Source: Myxococcus landrumus
GTDB lineage: Bacteria; Myxococcota; Myxococcia; Myxococcales; Myxococcaceae
DNA length: 64,000 nucleotides
Direction: 5' to 3'
NCBI RefSeq assembly: GCF_017301635.1
Contig: NZ_CP071091.1
Span: 1,145,001 to 1,209,000 of the forward strand
In this document: piece after piece, positions 20,338 to 29,436 of the stretch
How positions within the stretch are numbered: position 1 is the stretch's first letter
Layout: each line of letters begins with the position of its first letter
Position numbers and translations under genes: made by a program
Notes under the pieces: model-generated
Database searches by the model: none
Seen by the model: only the letters and a program-made list of their open reading frames with translations
Told to the model about the DNA's origin: nothing

Positions 20338-20888
20338 GTCCTCAGCCCCTGCTGGAGCTGGGCTATGTCTCACGGGCCCATGGGTTGCGCGGCGAGCTGG
20401 CGGTACGCCCGTTCGACCCCGCGTCGGAGACCCTGGGCAGCGTGGATCGCGTTCGCATCCGCACCCGTGCGGGCGTGGAGCGCGACCTCCAAATTGAATC
20501 CCTGCGGCCCACCCCGAAGGAAGACATCGTCGTCTTCGAGGGGATTGAGTCGCGCACGGAGGCGGAGGGCCTCGTGGGCGCCACCGTCTTCGTCTATCGC
20601 GAGGACCTGGATCCTCCCGCGGAGGGCGAGTTCTTCCAGGGCGACCTGGTGGGGCTCGAGGCCGTGGACGAGTCGGGTGCGCCGCTGGGCCGGGTGGAGG
20701 AGATCTGGGCCACCGGCGAGGTGCCGAACCTGGTCATCCGCGCTCCGGGACGCCAGGAGCTCGTGGTGCCGTTCGCGGACGAGTTCGTTCCTTCCGTGGA
20801 CATCGCCACCCAGCGAATCGTGATCCGTCCTCCGGAGTACGTCGAGGTTGGGCGTCGCGACGGCGGGCCGGAAGAGTCCGAGCAGTGA
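20334..20888 (+). CDS. rimM: Ribosome maturation factor RimM
   Basis: A 184-residue 16S rRNA processing factor that binds S19 and helps 30S head maturation. The N-terminal barrel ([20 protein letters not shown]) and C-terminal PRC-barrel ([20 protein letters not shown], then [14 protein letters not shown]) are both visible. The GTG at 20334 overlaps the khpA stop, and its own stop overlaps trmD by four bases. Confidence 0.93.
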   Translation: MSPQPLLELGYVSRAHGLRGELAVRPFDPASETLGSVDRVRIRTRAGVERDLQIESLRPTPKEDIVVFEGIESRTEAEGLVGATVFVYREDLDPPAEGEFFQGDLVGLEAVDESGAPLGRVEEIWATGEVPNLVIRAPGRQELVVPFADEFVPSVDIATQRIVIRPPEYVEVGRRDGGPEESEQ

Positions 20889-21628
20889 GTCCGCCGTATC
20901 CGGTGGAGCTGCTCACGCTGTTTCCGGGGATGGTGTCCGGCTACCTGGGCGCCAGCATCCTCGGCAAGGCCCAGGAGAAGGGGCTGCTCTCCGCGACGGT
21001 GACCGACATCCGCGAGTTCGCGGAGGGAAAGCACCGCGTCACGGATGACGCGCCCTACGGTGGTGGTGCGGGCATGGTGATGAAGCCAGAGCCGCTGGTC
21101 GCCGCCATCGAGGCCGCCCGGGCCCGGCTGCCAGGTGCGAAGGTGCTCCTGATGAGCCCCCGGGGGCAGACCTTCACCCAGCCCCGTGCGCGGGAGCTCG
21201 CGCTCCACGCGGCCGGGCTGATCCTGGTGTGTGGCCGCTACGAGGGCGTGGACGAGCGGGTGATGAGCTCCCTGGATGGTGAACTGTCCCTGGGGGACTT
21301 CGTGCTCACCGGCGGGGAGATCGCCGCGCTCGCGGTGGTGGACGCGGTGGCGCGGCTGGTGCCCGGGGTGCTCGGGAACGTGGCCTCGTCGGTATCCGAA
21401 AGCTTCGAAGAGGGGATGCTGGAGCATCCCCAGTACACCCGGCCGCCTGTCTTTCGAGAGGCCGAGGTGCCCGCGGTCCTCCAGTCCGGGGACCATGCGC
21501 GCATCGCTCGTTGGCGGCGTTGGAAGTCGCTGATGTTGACGCAAGAGCGCCGGCCAGACCTGTTCGCCCGGTTGGAGTTGTCCAAGGCAGACCAGAAACT
21601 GCTGGCTCGCCGGGAGGAAGACCTGTAA
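20885..21628 (+). CDS. trmD: tRNA (guanine37-N1)-methyltransferase
   Basis: A 247-residue SPOUT-class methyltransferase placing m1G at tRNA position 37 to prevent frameshifting. The trefoil-knot motifs are clear: [18 protein letters not shown], the loop [30 protein letters not shown] and [18 protein letters not shown]. The C-terminal helical domain ([16 protein letters not shown]) is present. The GTG start overlaps rimM; rplS follows after 122 bases with its own promoter. Confidence 0.95.
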   Translation: MSPPYPVELLTLFPGMVSGYLGASILGKAQEKGLLSATVTDIREFAEGKHRVTDDAPYGGGAGMVMKPEPLVAAIEAARARLPGAKVLLMSPRGQTFTQPRARELALHAAGLILVCGRYEGVDERVMSSLDGELSLGDFVLTGGEIAALAVVDAVARLVPGVLGNVASSVSESFEEGMLEHPQYTRPPVFREAEVPAVLQSGDHARIARWRRWKSLMLTQERRPDLFARLELSKADQKLLARREEDL

Positions 21629-21664
21629 CCCTAGGGGTTCTCAGTGGGTTGGGCCTCAGCGGGC

Positions 21665-21693
21665 TTGTCCGACACCGCTCTCTCTGCTAGTAC
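21665..21693 (+). promoter_or_regulatory. Putative rplS promoter (TTGTCC-17-TAGTAC)
   Basis: -35 TTGTCC at 21665-21670, 17-base spacer, -10 TAGTAC at 21688-21693, 57 bases before rplS. It suggests rplS can be transcribed independently of trmD. Confidence 0.5.
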
Positions 21694-21750
21694 GGCCCGC
21701 TCTTTCACGCGTCCATTGTCGCGTCAGCTTCCGTTTCACTGGAGTCAGTC

Positions 21751-22128
21751 ATGCGTAACAGCGCCATTCAGCACGTCGAGGCGAAGTACCTGCGCCAGGA
21801 CGTCACCTCGTTCCGTCCTGGTGACTCCGTGCGCGTCTTCTGGAAGGTGAAGGAGGGCGAGAAGGAGCGCGTCCAGGCGTTCGAGGGCACCGTCATCCGG
21901 AAGACCTCCGGCAGCCACCGTGCGACCTTCACGGTTCGCAAGATGTCCTTCGGCGTCGGCGTGGAGCGCATCTTCCCGCTGCACAGCCCCCGCTACGAGA
22001 AGATCGAGGTCCTCTCGCGTGGCCGCGTGAACCGCAGCCGCCTGTTCTACCTCCGCGACCTGAAGGGCAAGGCTGCCCGCGTCGACGTGCAGGAAGAGCC
22101 CGAGACCAAGGCCAGCAAGGCCTCCTGA
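21751..22128 (+). CDS. rplS: 50S ribosomal protein L19
   Basis: A 125-residue large-subunit protein at the 30S-50S interface. The sequence RPGDSVRVFWKVKEGEKERV and the following FEGTVIRKTSG and FGVGVERIFPLHSP are L19 hallmarks. CTGGAG precedes the ATG. A terminator lies 38 bases after the stop. Confidence 0.97.
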   Translation: MRNSAIQHVEAKYLRQDVTSFRPGDSVRVFWKVKEGEKERVQAFEGTVIRKTSGSHRATFTVRKMSFGVGVERIFPLHSPRYEKIEVLSRGRVNRSRLFYLRDLKGKAARVDVQEEPETKASKAS

Positions 22129-22144
22129 GTCCCCTGAGTCGTTG

Positions 22145-22160
22145 TTGGCCCATGGGCCAA
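22145..22160. repeat. 16-base perfect palindrome after rplS
   Basis: TTGGCCCATGGGCCAA at 22145-22160, between the rplS stop and the terminator hairpin. It may add to 3'-end structure or be a protein-binding site. Confidence 0.45.
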
Positions 22161-22166
22161 CGCAAG

Positions 22167-22198
22167 AAGGAGCGTCCGATACCGGGCGCTCCTTTTTT
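22167..22198 (+). terminator. Intrinsic terminator of rplS
   Basis: AAGGAGCG (22167-22174) pairs with CGCTCCTT (22187-22194), followed by a T-run to 22198. Classic rho-independent form. Confidence 0.9.
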
Positions 22199-22222
22199 CA
22201 TTCGCGCTAACATGCGTCCGCC

Positions 22223-24118
22223 ATGCAATTCGTCGAGGTCGCCGTCCAGAACGTCCGGGGCTTCAGTCCCGCGGGCCGCTCAGCGCTGAAAGCCGGGTAC
22301 CTCGTCCTCAAGCCGCCCGGTGCCGAGGTGAGTCCGTTCGCGGGGCTCCTGCTCGCGCTCCTCTACTCAGACGGGCGAGGTGGGGATGTCTCCTTCGTGG
22401 CTCCGGGCGCGAAGTCCGGCAAGGCCGCACTCACCTTCCAGGGCGTGGACGGCGTCACGTACCGCGTGCTGCGGGAGCTGGGGGGCTCCGGGACGCTGCA
22501 CCGGGTGAACAAGACAACGCAGCAGCCAGAGCTGGTGTCGTCGGATGCCTCGGAGACGAACCAGTTCCTGCGTGGCCAGGTGGGGCTGCCTCCGCGCACG
22601 GCCTTCGAGCAGCTCTACTGCCTGCAGTTGGGGCAGCTCCCGTCACGCCGGCCGCGCAAGGCCGCGGCCAAGGCGGGGGACCCGAAGACGTCGGGCAAGT
22701 TCCCGTCGCTGGCGTCCGCGTCCGCCGTGGCCCCCGCGGAGGACATCCACTCCGCGGAGGCGAAGGTCCGCGCGCTGGAGGAGGAGCTGGTCTCCGCTCG
22801 CGACGTGGACGCGCTCCAGTTCAAGGTGGATGGGCTGTCCTCGCAGCTCTTCGACGCGGATCAGCGCCTCAAGGGCACCGAGGGAATCAAGGTGGCCATC
22901 CACGAGGCGGAGAACGCGTGGCGGGCCGCTCCGACGCCCCAGACGCTGGGGCTTCCCCAGGACATCCTTCAGCGGGTGCAGCGCTATCCCAAGGCGCTGA
23001 CGAAGCGGGACGATGCGCTGGCCCGGCTCGGGGCGGATCGCGACGCGGACGCGGCGGAGGTTCCGGCCTCGGTGGAGCCGCTGACGAGCAATCAGGGGTT
23101 CTGGGCTGGAATCGCCGTGGGCGTGTTGTTCCTTGGTTTGGGGTTGGGGCTCGGGCTCGGCGTCGACAGCCTCTTCCGCTACCTGGTGCTCCTGGACATT
23201 CCGGCCTTCGGCTTCTCGGCGTTCCTCGCGCTGCGGTACGTGGACGAGCTCCAGCAGACCTCGAAGCGCGGGAGCAAGGAGGGCCGCTTCGACGCGCGCG
23301 AGAAGAAGATCCTCGAGGAGTTCGAGGCCGAGGCCGCGCCCGTGCGCATGGCGCAGAAGGCGCTGGGCGTGGAGAGCCTGGACGAGATTCCCTCGGCGCT
23401 GGAGCGCAAGGAGCTGCTGGCGGCTCGCGTGGTGGAGCTGAAGGACCAGCTCGCGTCCGTGGAGGCGGACCCCGAGTTCGTGGCGGCGTCCACGCAGCGG
23501 CAGGCGCTGAAGGACCAACTGGATGCGCTCAACGCGGAGCTGACGCGCAAGGGCTCCTACGTGCGTGACATGCGCGAGGTGGAGCGCGAGCTGGGGCGCG
23601 TGAAGGAGTCCATCGCGCTGGCGAAGGCGCCGCCTGCTCCGGCGACTGCCCCGGACGGGACGGCCGCACCCGCGGAGCCGTTGGAAGATCCCTCTCCCGC
23701 GCTCCTGTCGCAGGCGGCGGATGTGTTCACCACGGATGTGCTCAGCGTGCAGGGGCTCCTCAAGGAGCGCTGTGTCCAGTACCTGACGGCGCTGACGGAC
23801 CGCCGCTACCAGGGCGTCGAGTGGGACAAGGAGGGCAGGGCCTTCGCGCTCACGGGCGGCCGGCGAGTGCCCGTGGGAGAGCTGCCACCCAAGGACCTGG
23901 ACCTGTACTACCTGGCCCTGCGGATGACGGTGGTGGAGAAGGCGAGCGCGCGAGTGAAGCGCCCCTTCATCCTGGAGGACGTCTTCGTCGGCGTGGAAGA
24001 GGTGAAGCTGCCGCTCATCGCCCGCATGCTGAAGCACCTGGGCACGCTCACGCAGGTGCTGCACGTCACCCCGCACGCGGGCTTCGCGCAGATGTCGGAC
24101 GGCACGGTTAACGTGTAG
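22223..24118 (+). CDS. SMC/YhaN-like coiled-coil membrane protein lacking a P-loop
   Basis: A 631-residue protein with the architecture of YhaN/SMC-type ABC ATPases: an N-terminal head half, coiled coil, a hydrophobic hairpin (about residues 290-340, GVLFLGLGLGLGLG then LVLLDIPAFGFSAFLAL), more coiled coil, and a C-terminal head half. The position that should hold the Walker A reads LKPPGAEVSPFAGLLLALL, with no GK[ST]. The signature region reads GELPPKDLDLYYLALRM instead of LSxGxxxxLYLALR, and the Walker-B-like strand is PFILEDVF. ATP hydrolysis is therefore unlikely. It probably shares an operon with yraN and rsmI. A structural or regulatory membrane role is inference; homology to this class is from pattern only. 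Confidence 0.6.
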   Translation: MQFVEVAVQNVRGFSPAGRSALKAGYLVLKPPGAEVSPFAGLLLALLYSDGRGGDVSFVAPGAKSGKAALTFQGVDGVTYRVLRELGGSGTLHRVNKTTQQPELVSSDASETNQFLRGQVGLPPRTAFEQLYCLQLGQLPSRRPRKAAAKAGDPKTSGKFPSLASASAVAPAEDIHSAEAKVRALEEELVSARDVDALQFKVDGLSSQLFDADQRLKGTEGIKVAIHEAENAWRAAPTPQTLGLPQDILQRVQRYPKALTKRDDALARLGADRDADAAEVPASVEPLTSNQGFWAGIAVGVLFLGLGLGLGLGVDSLFRYLVLLDIPAFGFSAFLALRYVDELQQTSKRGSKEGRFDAREKKILEEFEAEAAPVRMAQKALGVESLDEIPSALERKELLAARVVELKDQLASVEADPEFVAASTQRQALKDQLDALNAELTRKGSYVRDMREVERELGRVKESIALAKAPPAPATAPDGTAAPAEPLEDPSPALLSQAADVFTTDVLSVQGLLKERCVQYLTALTDRRYQGVEWDKEGRAFALTGGRRVPVGELPPKDLDLYYLALRMTVVEKASARVKRPFILEDVFVGVEEVKLPLIARMLKHLGTLTQVLHVTPHAGFAQMSDGTVNV

Positions 24119-24122
24119 TCCG

Positions 24123-24539
24123 ATGATGGACGTCGTCCTCCGTGGGGAGGACGTGCGGGGGTGGGTGGTGGCGCGTGGGGAGCGGCGGGCGGTGGGAGAT
24201 GAGGCGGAGGCGTTGGCGGTCCGGTACCTGGAGGCGCAAGGGTGGCGGGTGAGGGCGAGGAACTGGCCGTGCCGCTACGGCGAGCTGGATGTGGTGGTGG
24301 AGCGGGAGGAGCTGGTGTGCTTCGTCGAGGTGCGCATGCGCTCCTCGGCGGTGTGGGGAGACCCGGCGCACACGGTGTCCTTCGCGAAGCAGCGTCGGGT
24401 GGTGAAGGCGGCGCTGCACTATCTCTTCGCCCATGAGCTGCATGGGCGGATGATTCGTTTCGATGTCGTGTCGGTGGTGGGGCGCGGTGAGCGCGCCACC
24501 GTGGAGCACATTCCCGGCGCCTTCGATGCGGGCATGTAA
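24123..24539 (+). CDS. YraN/UPF0102 family protein
   Basis: A 138-residue protein with the UPF0102 core: GDEAEALAVRYLEAQGWRV, then RYGELDVVVERE and CFVEVRMRSS. The pattern E-x-D...E-V-R resembles the restriction-endonuclease-like fold, and the family is often called a putative Holliday-junction-resolvase-like protein; its true role is not settled. The start is ATG 24123 or the adjacent ATG 24126. It follows the SMC-like gene by four bases and precedes rsmI by nine. Linkage of yraN with rsmI is common in bacteria. Confidence 0.85.
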   Translation: MMDVVLRGEDVRGWVVARGERRAVGDEAEALAVRYLEAQGWRVRARNWPCRYGELDVVVEREELVCFVEVRMRSSAVWGDPAHTVSFAKQRRVVKAALHYLFAHELHGRMIRFDVVSVVGRGERATVEHIPGAFDAGM

Positions 24540-24548
24540 GGGGAAGGC

Positions 24549-25379
24549 ATGGCTGGAACGCTGTACCTGGTGGCCACGCCCATCGGGAACCTGGGTGACA
24601 TTTCAGCGCGCGCGCTCGAGACGCTTCGAGCCGTGGGCTTCATTGCTTGCGAGGACACGCGGCATTCCCGCGTGCTGCTCGACCACTTCGGAATTGGCGG
24701 AAAGGACCTGGTGAGCCTCCCTGCCTTCGCCGAAGGGCAGCGGGCCGGACGCATCCTGGACCGGATTGCCGGCGGCGACGACTGTGCGCTCATCACGGAC
24801 GCGGGCAGTCCGGCCATCAGCGACCCGGGGGAGCGGTTGGTGGCGGAGGCGCTCGAGCGGGGCCTCACCGTGGTCCCCGTGCCTGGGGCGACGGCGCTGA
24901 TTTCAGCGCTCAGTGCCTCGGGGCTTCCCACGGGCCGCTTCCACTTCCTGGGCTTTCTTCCGCGCAAGGGCCCCGAGCGAAGGGCCATGCTCGAGGAGGT
25001 GGCCTCGCTGTCCGCGACGCTGGTGCTCTACGAGTCGCCCCGGCGCCTGGGCGAGACGCTCCAGGACCTCCTGGAGGCCTGGGGTGAGCGCAGGGGCTGT
25101 GTGGCCCGGGAGCTGACGAAGCTGCACGAGGAGTTCGTCCGAGGCTCGCTGACGGAGCTGTCGGCGCGCTACGCGACGGAAGAGGCGCGCGGCGAGGTCG
25201 TGGTGATGGTGGAGGGGCGCACCGGCGAGCGGCGCTGGTCCGAGGAGGAGCTGCGGCGCGCGCTGGAGGAGGGATTGGCTCGGGGCGAGAAGCTCAAGCC
25301 GCTGAGTACCGAGCTGGCGCGACGTGCGGGCTGGTCGGGACAGGATGTCTACCGACTCGGGCTGTCGCTGAAGCGTTGA
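24549..25379 (+). CDS. rsmI: 16S rRNA (cytidine1402-2'-O)-methyltransferase RsmI
   Basis: A 276-residue tetrapyrrole-methylase-fold enzyme. LYLVATPIGNLGDISARALE opens the protein; CEDTRHSRVLLDHFG, ALITDAGSPAISDPGERLV and VPGATALISALSASGLPT are diagnostic. It methylates the ribose of C1402 in 16S rRNA. AGGGGAAGGC precedes the ATG. It is the last gene of the unit starting with the SMC-like gene and converges with an outer-membrane-protein gene across a bidirectional terminator. Confidence 0.95.
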   Translation: MAGTLYLVATPIGNLGDISARALETLRAVGFIACEDTRHSRVLLDHFGIGGKDLVSLPAFAEGQRAGRILDRIAGGDDCALITDAGSPAISDPGERLVAEALERGLTVVPVPGATALISALSASGLPTGRFHFLGFLPRKGPERRAMLEEVASLSATLVLYESPRRLGETLQDLLEAWGERRGCVARELTKLHEEFVRGSLTELSARYATEEARGEVVVMVEGRTGERRWSEEELRRALEEGLARGEKLKPLSTELARRAGWSGQDVYRLGLSLKR

Positions 25380-25393
25380 GGCTGGGAGGCGGA

Positions 25394-25429
25394 GTCAGGA
25401 GACGTGCCGAGGTGGCCACGTCTCCTGAC
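25394..25429. terminator. Bidirectional terminator between rsmI and the outer-membrane-protein gene
   Basis: GTCAGGAGACGTG (25394-25406) and CACGTCTCCTGAC (25417-25429) form a perfect 13-base stem with a 10-base loop, between two convergent genes. Confidence 0.8.
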
Positions 25430-25445
25430 GGGGGGCTGCCTGGCG

Positions 25446-26741
25446 CTAGAAGCTGAAGGTCGCGCTCAGGTCGAAGCGGAACGTCGTGCTGCCGATAGCG
25501 CGGAAGCGGCGGGACACCAGGTCATAGCGCCAGTCGAACGAGGGGTTGAGCTCGGGCGAGCCTGGCGCGTCGTTGATCTCCCCGTCACCGTCGAGGTCCT
25601 TGCCGAGCTCCTCGTTCGTGAGCACGTGGTCCGTGTTGTAGAGGAACGTGCCGGACGCGCGAATCTGGAAGGACTCGGCCGCGCTGGCGGTGACGCCCAT
25701 CATGCCGCCGATCTGGAAGTACTCGTCGGAGGTGAGCAGCTTGCGCAGCGCCGCGCTCAGCTCGTTGTTGTACCGGCCCGAGCCCACGTAGTTGCCGATG
25801 GCGCGCAGGTCGAGGGTGAACTTCTGGTGCTTCTCCGGCCGGTTGAACGGCACCAGCTCCACGCCGGCGAGCATGCCCACCATCTCCGGCGCCTTGATGC
25901 CCGTCTCCTTGCGATTCCACGGGCCTTCGCCGCAGTTGCCAGGGGCGCCCAGGTTGGGCGGCGTGGCGTCGCGCTGGTCGCAGTTCGAGTAGATGCCCGG
26001 GCCTCGCACGGGGATGGTGTAGCTGGCCTTGAAGTACGGCTCAGCCGCGCCCATGCGCCGGGAGAACGACGTGTAGATTTGATACTTGTGGATGCGGTCG
26101 CCGATGTTGCCGCGCTCATCCGAGTTCGTGGTGTCCACGCTCGGGTCCCTCACCTTCGCGGTGGGAGCCTCGTAGTCGATGCCGACAATCCACGTGGGCT
26201 TGGTGTCGTCCTTCTCCTGGTTGAAGAAGGCGTATGCGAGGCCGAAGTGGAGGTTTCCCAGTCCGCCGCGGAAGCTCTCCTGCGGCACGCCGAAGAGCGG
26301 GGCGCTGTTGCCCGGATTGCCGAGGCAGTTCGGGATGAGGCTGCCATCCGCGTTGATGCAGTTGTTGGTGATGGTGGACGTCGCCCGCGACGACTGGGAC
26401 GTGAAGTTCCACTCCTCGTTCTGCTGGAACACGAGGGGGAGCTTGAAGGACAGCTCCAGGTCCCGGTAGAGGCCGATGGCCATCCGCAGGTTGAGCCGCG
26501 CGTCGACGCCCTTGTACCAGAGCTCCGCGACGTCACCCGTCATCCCGGGCTCGGCGTTGGTGGAGAGCTGCTCGCGGACAATCTTCGCGCGAGTCTGGGT
26601 GCGCTCGAACCCGACGTCGATGAACAGGTCGAACGGGTCATCGTCCTCGAGCGCCGAGGCGATCCGGGTGATATCCGCCGCGCTGGCGACGAACGGTACG
26701 CCCAGTGACAGGGCGGCGAGTACGGCGCGAAGCCTGTGCAT
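25446..26741 (-). CDS. Putative outer-membrane beta-barrel protein
   Basis: A 431-residue exported protein. The signal peptide MHRLRAVLAALSLGVPFVASA ends at a typical A-x-A site. The mature part is rich in alternating hydrophobic/polar strands with aromatic residues and ends in SATFSF, whose terminal Phe is typical of BAM-assembled barrels. Four cysteines lie in long, probably surface-exposed loops. No specific porin family is recognised. GGAGG is four bases before the ATG at 26741. It lies downstream of the M23 peptidase gene on the same strand, 96 bases away, and may be co-transcribed. Function unknown. Confidence 0.65.
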   Translation of the reverse strand: MHRLRAVLAALSLGVPFVASAADITRIASALEDDDPFDLFIDVGFERTQTRAKIVREQLSTNAEPGMTGDVAELWYKGVDARLNLRMAIGLYRDLELSFKLPLVFQQNEEWNFTSQSSRATSTITNNCINADGSLIPNCLGNPGNSAPLFGVPQESFRGGLGNLHFGLAYAFFNQEKDDTKPTWIVGIDYEAPTAKVRDPSVDTTNSDERGNIGDRIHKYQIYTSFSRRMGAAEPYFKASYTIPVRGPGIYSNCDQRDATPPNLGAPGNCGEGPWNRKETGIKAPEMVGMLAGVELVPFNRPEKHQKFTLDLRAIGNYVGSGRYNNELSAALRKLLTSDEYFQIGGMMGVTASAAESFQIRASGTFLYNTDHVLTNEELGKDLDGDGEINDAPGSPELNPSFDWRYDLVSRRFRAIGSTTFRFDLSATFSF

Positions 26742-26837
26742 CCGACCTCCGACGGCGAAACGCCCGGACCTTCCGGCAAGCCCGGGGGGCTTCCAGCTAG
26801 CCGCGCCGTTGGAGGAGTGTCAAGAATCGGGTTGCTT

Positions 26838-27911
26838 TTACTTCCCCGCCACGGACGTCCCGAGCAGCCCTTCCAGGCGGCGGACCTCGTCGTCGAAGGC
26901 CGTCTTGTAGCGGGCGGCCAGGGCGCGACGGTAGGTCTTGTGCTGGTCGAAGGGGTCCAGCACCCGGTCATCCTGCGTCATGAGCTGGTAGTGGAGGTGG
27001 GGCGCGAAGGAGCGGCCCGTGTTTCCACTGCGGCCGACGACCTGGCCCACGTTGAAGCGGGTGCCCGGGCGGATGTCCTTGTCCACTTCGTCCAGGTGCA
27101 AGAAGAGCGCGCGGCGGGCGCGGCCTCCCGACTCGACCAGCTCCAGGCAGTTGCCGTTGCTGCTCCAGTTCCAGTTCTTGCGTTTGACGACGCCGGAGAA
27201 GGGCGCCTTCACGGGCGTGCCCACCGGGGTGCGGAAGTCCACGCCCTTGTGGCGCCGGCCATCGCGCAGCAGGGACGTCACCTGCTCGTAGTCATCCACG
27301 GGGGACTTCTCCAGGCGCAGCTCCAGCTCGTCACCCGTGGGCAGGTAGTAGCGCGGCGTGCTCTCGCCAGCGGGCTGGAACCGGAAGGCGCTCATCGTCT
27401 TGCCCAGCTTCGCGCTGGTGAAGCGCACGGCGTGGACCAGCGGCTCCTCGTTGGGGCGGCGCTGGTAGAGCACGTCCAGGGTGTCGCCCCGCAGAATCTC
27501 ACCGGGCACTTCCACCCACCACACCAGCGTCCGGGTCACCACCTGCGCCAGGGCGGGGCCCACGTCGCCTCCGGCCGACCGGATGAGGGCCGTCTCCAGG
27601 GGCCCTTCGATGCGCATCGACGCGCGCTCCAGGCCCGCGGCCTTCACCGGGTCCACGGGCGCGGGCGCGGCGGAAGGGGCCTGGGCGGTGCCCGTCCCGG
27701 GCGCGGTGGGGGCGCCAGGGTTCGGAGCGGCGGTGCCCTCACCGTTGGCGGTGGGGGTGGCCGCGGCCTCCTGCGGAGCGGCGGCGGCCATCCGTTGCTT
27801 CCACCACCAGACACCTCCAGCGGCGCCGCCAAGGATGAGCGACACGGCGACCACGGGCCCGATGGGGCTCCGTTTCGGAGGGGCACCGAGGGTGGGAAGG
27901 TTCGGCCGCAT
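26838..27911 (-). CDS. Membrane-anchored M23-family peptidase (LytM domain)
   Basis: A 357-residue protein with an N-terminal transmembrane anchor (about residues 16-33, GPVVAVSLILGGAAGGV), an Ala/Pro/Gly/Thr-rich linker, a central domain of the kind that shields LytM active sites, and a C-terminal M23 domain. The zinc motifs are visible: HKGVDF (H-x3-D) and HLHY (H-x-H) near the end. Such enzymes cleave peptidoglycan cross-links or act as regulators of amidases. I use ATG 27911, five bases after GGGAG; a longer frame upstream overlaps the regulator gene and has no family support. It lies downstream of the NtrC-type regulator by 77 bases. Confidence 0.85.
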   Translation of the reverse strand: MRPNLPTLGAPPKRSPIGPVVAVSLILGGAAGGVWWWKQRMAAAAPQEAAATPTANGEGTAAPNPGAPTAPGTGTAQAPSAAPAPVDPVKAAGLERASMRIEGPLETALIRSAGGDVGPALAQVVTRTLVWWVEVPGEILRGDTLDVLYQRRPNEEPLVHAVRFTSAKLGKTMSAFRFQPAGESTPRYYLPTGDELELRLEKSPVDDYEQVTSLLRDGRRHKGVDFRTPVGTPVKAPFSGVVKRKNWNWSSNGNCLELVESGGRARRALFLHLDEVDKDIRPGTRFNVGQVVGRSGNTGRSFAPHLHYQLMTQDDRVLDPFDQHKTYRRALAARYKTAFDDEVRRLEGLLGTSVAGK

Positions 27912-27988
27912 GCAGGCTCCCGGAGTTGGAAAGGGTGGGGCGGGCGCGAAAACCAGCGCCCGTGACGAGGAATTCCGCCAGCCGAGGG

Positions 27989-29413
27989 TCAATCCTCGGG
28001 GCCGTCCTCTTGCTCGTCGGGCGTGGTGTCGCGCAGGCCGAATTCCTTCATCTTGGTCTGCAGCGACTTCCGGCTGATCTGCAGCAGGCGGGCGGCGCGG
28101 GTGACGTTGCCGCCCGTCTCCTCCAGCTTCTTGACGATGAGGTCGCGCTCGAGCTCCGCGGCCTTCATCCGGACGATGTCCTTCAGGCCCACCTCGCCCG
28201 TGGGGACTTCCATGGCGGGCGTCGAGGAGGACTGCGTGGCGCTCGGCTGGGTGCCCGCTCCATGGCGGACGGGCTCGGGCAGGTCCTTGGCCGTGATGAA
28301 CGGCCCGTCCGCGAACAGCAGGACTCGCTCGATGAGGTTCTCCAGCTCGCGGATGTTGCCGGGCCACGAGTAGGCCTGGAGCAGCGCGAGCGCATCGTCC
28401 GCGATGCCCTCGATCTTCTTGTTCAGCCGGCGGTTGTACTTCTCGACGAAGTGCCGCGCGAGCATGAGGATGTCGCTCCGGCGCTCCCTCAGCGGGGGCA
28501 GGGTGAGCGGCACCACCGCGAGGCGGTAGTACAAGTCCTTGCGGAAGCGTCCCGCTTCAATCTCCGCCTGCAGGTCCCGGTTGGTGGCCGCCACCAGGCG
28601 CACGTCCACGCGCGTGGTCTTGATGCCACCCACGCGCTCGAACTCGCCTTCCTGGAGTGCGCGCAGCAGCTTCACCTGCATCTCGACGGGAATCTCGCCA
28701 ATCTCGTCCAGGAAGAGGGTGCCCTCGTCGGCCAGCTCGAAGCGGCCGGGCTTGGACGTGACGGCGCCGGTGAACGCGCCGCGCTCGTAGCCGAACAGCT
28801 CGCTCTCCAGCAGCGTGGCGGGGATGGCCGCGCAATTGATCTTGATGAACGGCTTGTCGCGGCGGCTGGAGGCACCGTGCAGCGCGGTGGCGATGAGCTC
28901 CTTGCCCGTGCCGCTCTCTCCGGTGATGAGCACCGTGGAGGGCGTGTCCGCCACCTTGTCGATGACCTTGTAGACGTCCTGCATCTGCGGCGCCTCGCCG
29001 ATGATGGCGGCGCGCGCCTTGACGTCCGGACGCACGGAGCGGCGGGCGCTCTCGTTCGTCTTGGCGGCCTTGGCGACCACGGAGGACAGCTCCGCCTGGT
29101 CGAAGGGCTTGGTGATGTAGTCGAACGCGCCCGCCTTGATGGCGTCGACGGCCGAGTCCACCGTGCCGTGCGCGGTGATGATGATGACGGGGACGTCCGG
29201 GTTGGCGGCGCGGACGGTGCTGAGCACCTCCATGCCGCCCACCTTGGGCATCACCAGGTCCGTCACGACGATGTCGGCGCCGTTCTTCTGAAACTCCGCC
29301 AGTCCCTGCTCGCCATTCTCCGCGACGGTGACGTCGAACCCATCCCTGCGCAACATCGCGGCGAGAACCTTGCGAAGGTTCACCTCGTCATCAATCACCA
29401 GCACCTTGGCCAT
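27989..29413 (-). CDS. NtrC-type sigma-54-dependent response regulator
   Basis: A 474-residue regulator with three domains: receiver (D8/D9, phosphoacceptor D52 in VVTDLVMP, K102), AAA+ sigma-54 interaction domain with Walker A GESGTGKE at 165-172 and the sigma-54 contact loop GAFTGA at 212-217, and a C-terminal Fis-type helix-turn-helix ([18 protein letters not shown] region). All key residues are intact, so it should be an active enhancer-binding protein. No cognate kinase is adjacent. It follows encA by 23 bases on the same strand and is probably in the same transcript, which raises the possibility that it regulates this locus. Myxobacteria carry many such regulators, so the target is not certain. 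Confidence 0.92.
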   Translation of the reverse strand: MAKVLVIDDEVNLRKVLAAMLRRDGFDVTVAENGEQGLAEFQKNGADIVVTDLVMPKVGGMEVLSTVRAANPDVPVIIITAHGTVDSAVDAIKAGAFDYITKPFDQAELSSVVAKAAKTNESARRSVRPDVKARAAIIGEAPQMQDVYKVIDKVADTPSTVLITGESGTGKELIATALHGASSRRDKPFIKINCAAIPATLLESELFGYERGAFTGAVTSKPGRFELADEGTLFLDEIGEIPVEMQVKLLRALQEGEFERVGGIKTTRVDVRLVAATNRDLQAEIEAGRFRKDLYYRLAVVPLTLPPLRERRSDILMLARHFVEKYNRRLNKKIEGIADDALALLQAYSWPGNIRELENLIERVLLFADGPFITAKDLPEPVRHGAGTQPSATQSSSTPAMEVPTGEVGLKDIVRMKAAELERDLIVKKLEETGGNVTRAARLLQISRKSLQTKMKEFGLRDTTPDEQEDGPED

Positions 29414-29436
29414 GGCAGCGGGATGGGTCGGGCGGA

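Noticed and set aside
22400-22432. Apparent Walker A (PGAKSGKAA) in the SMC-like protein
   Set aside because: It has only three residues between the Gly and GK, ends in Ala instead of Ser/Thr, and lies about 25 residues after the position where family P-loops occur.
28000-28367. N-terminal extension of the M23 peptidase frame into the regulator gene
   Set aside because: The extension is the shadow of the regulator gene in another frame; a good Shine-Dalgarno and signal anchor support ATG 27911.
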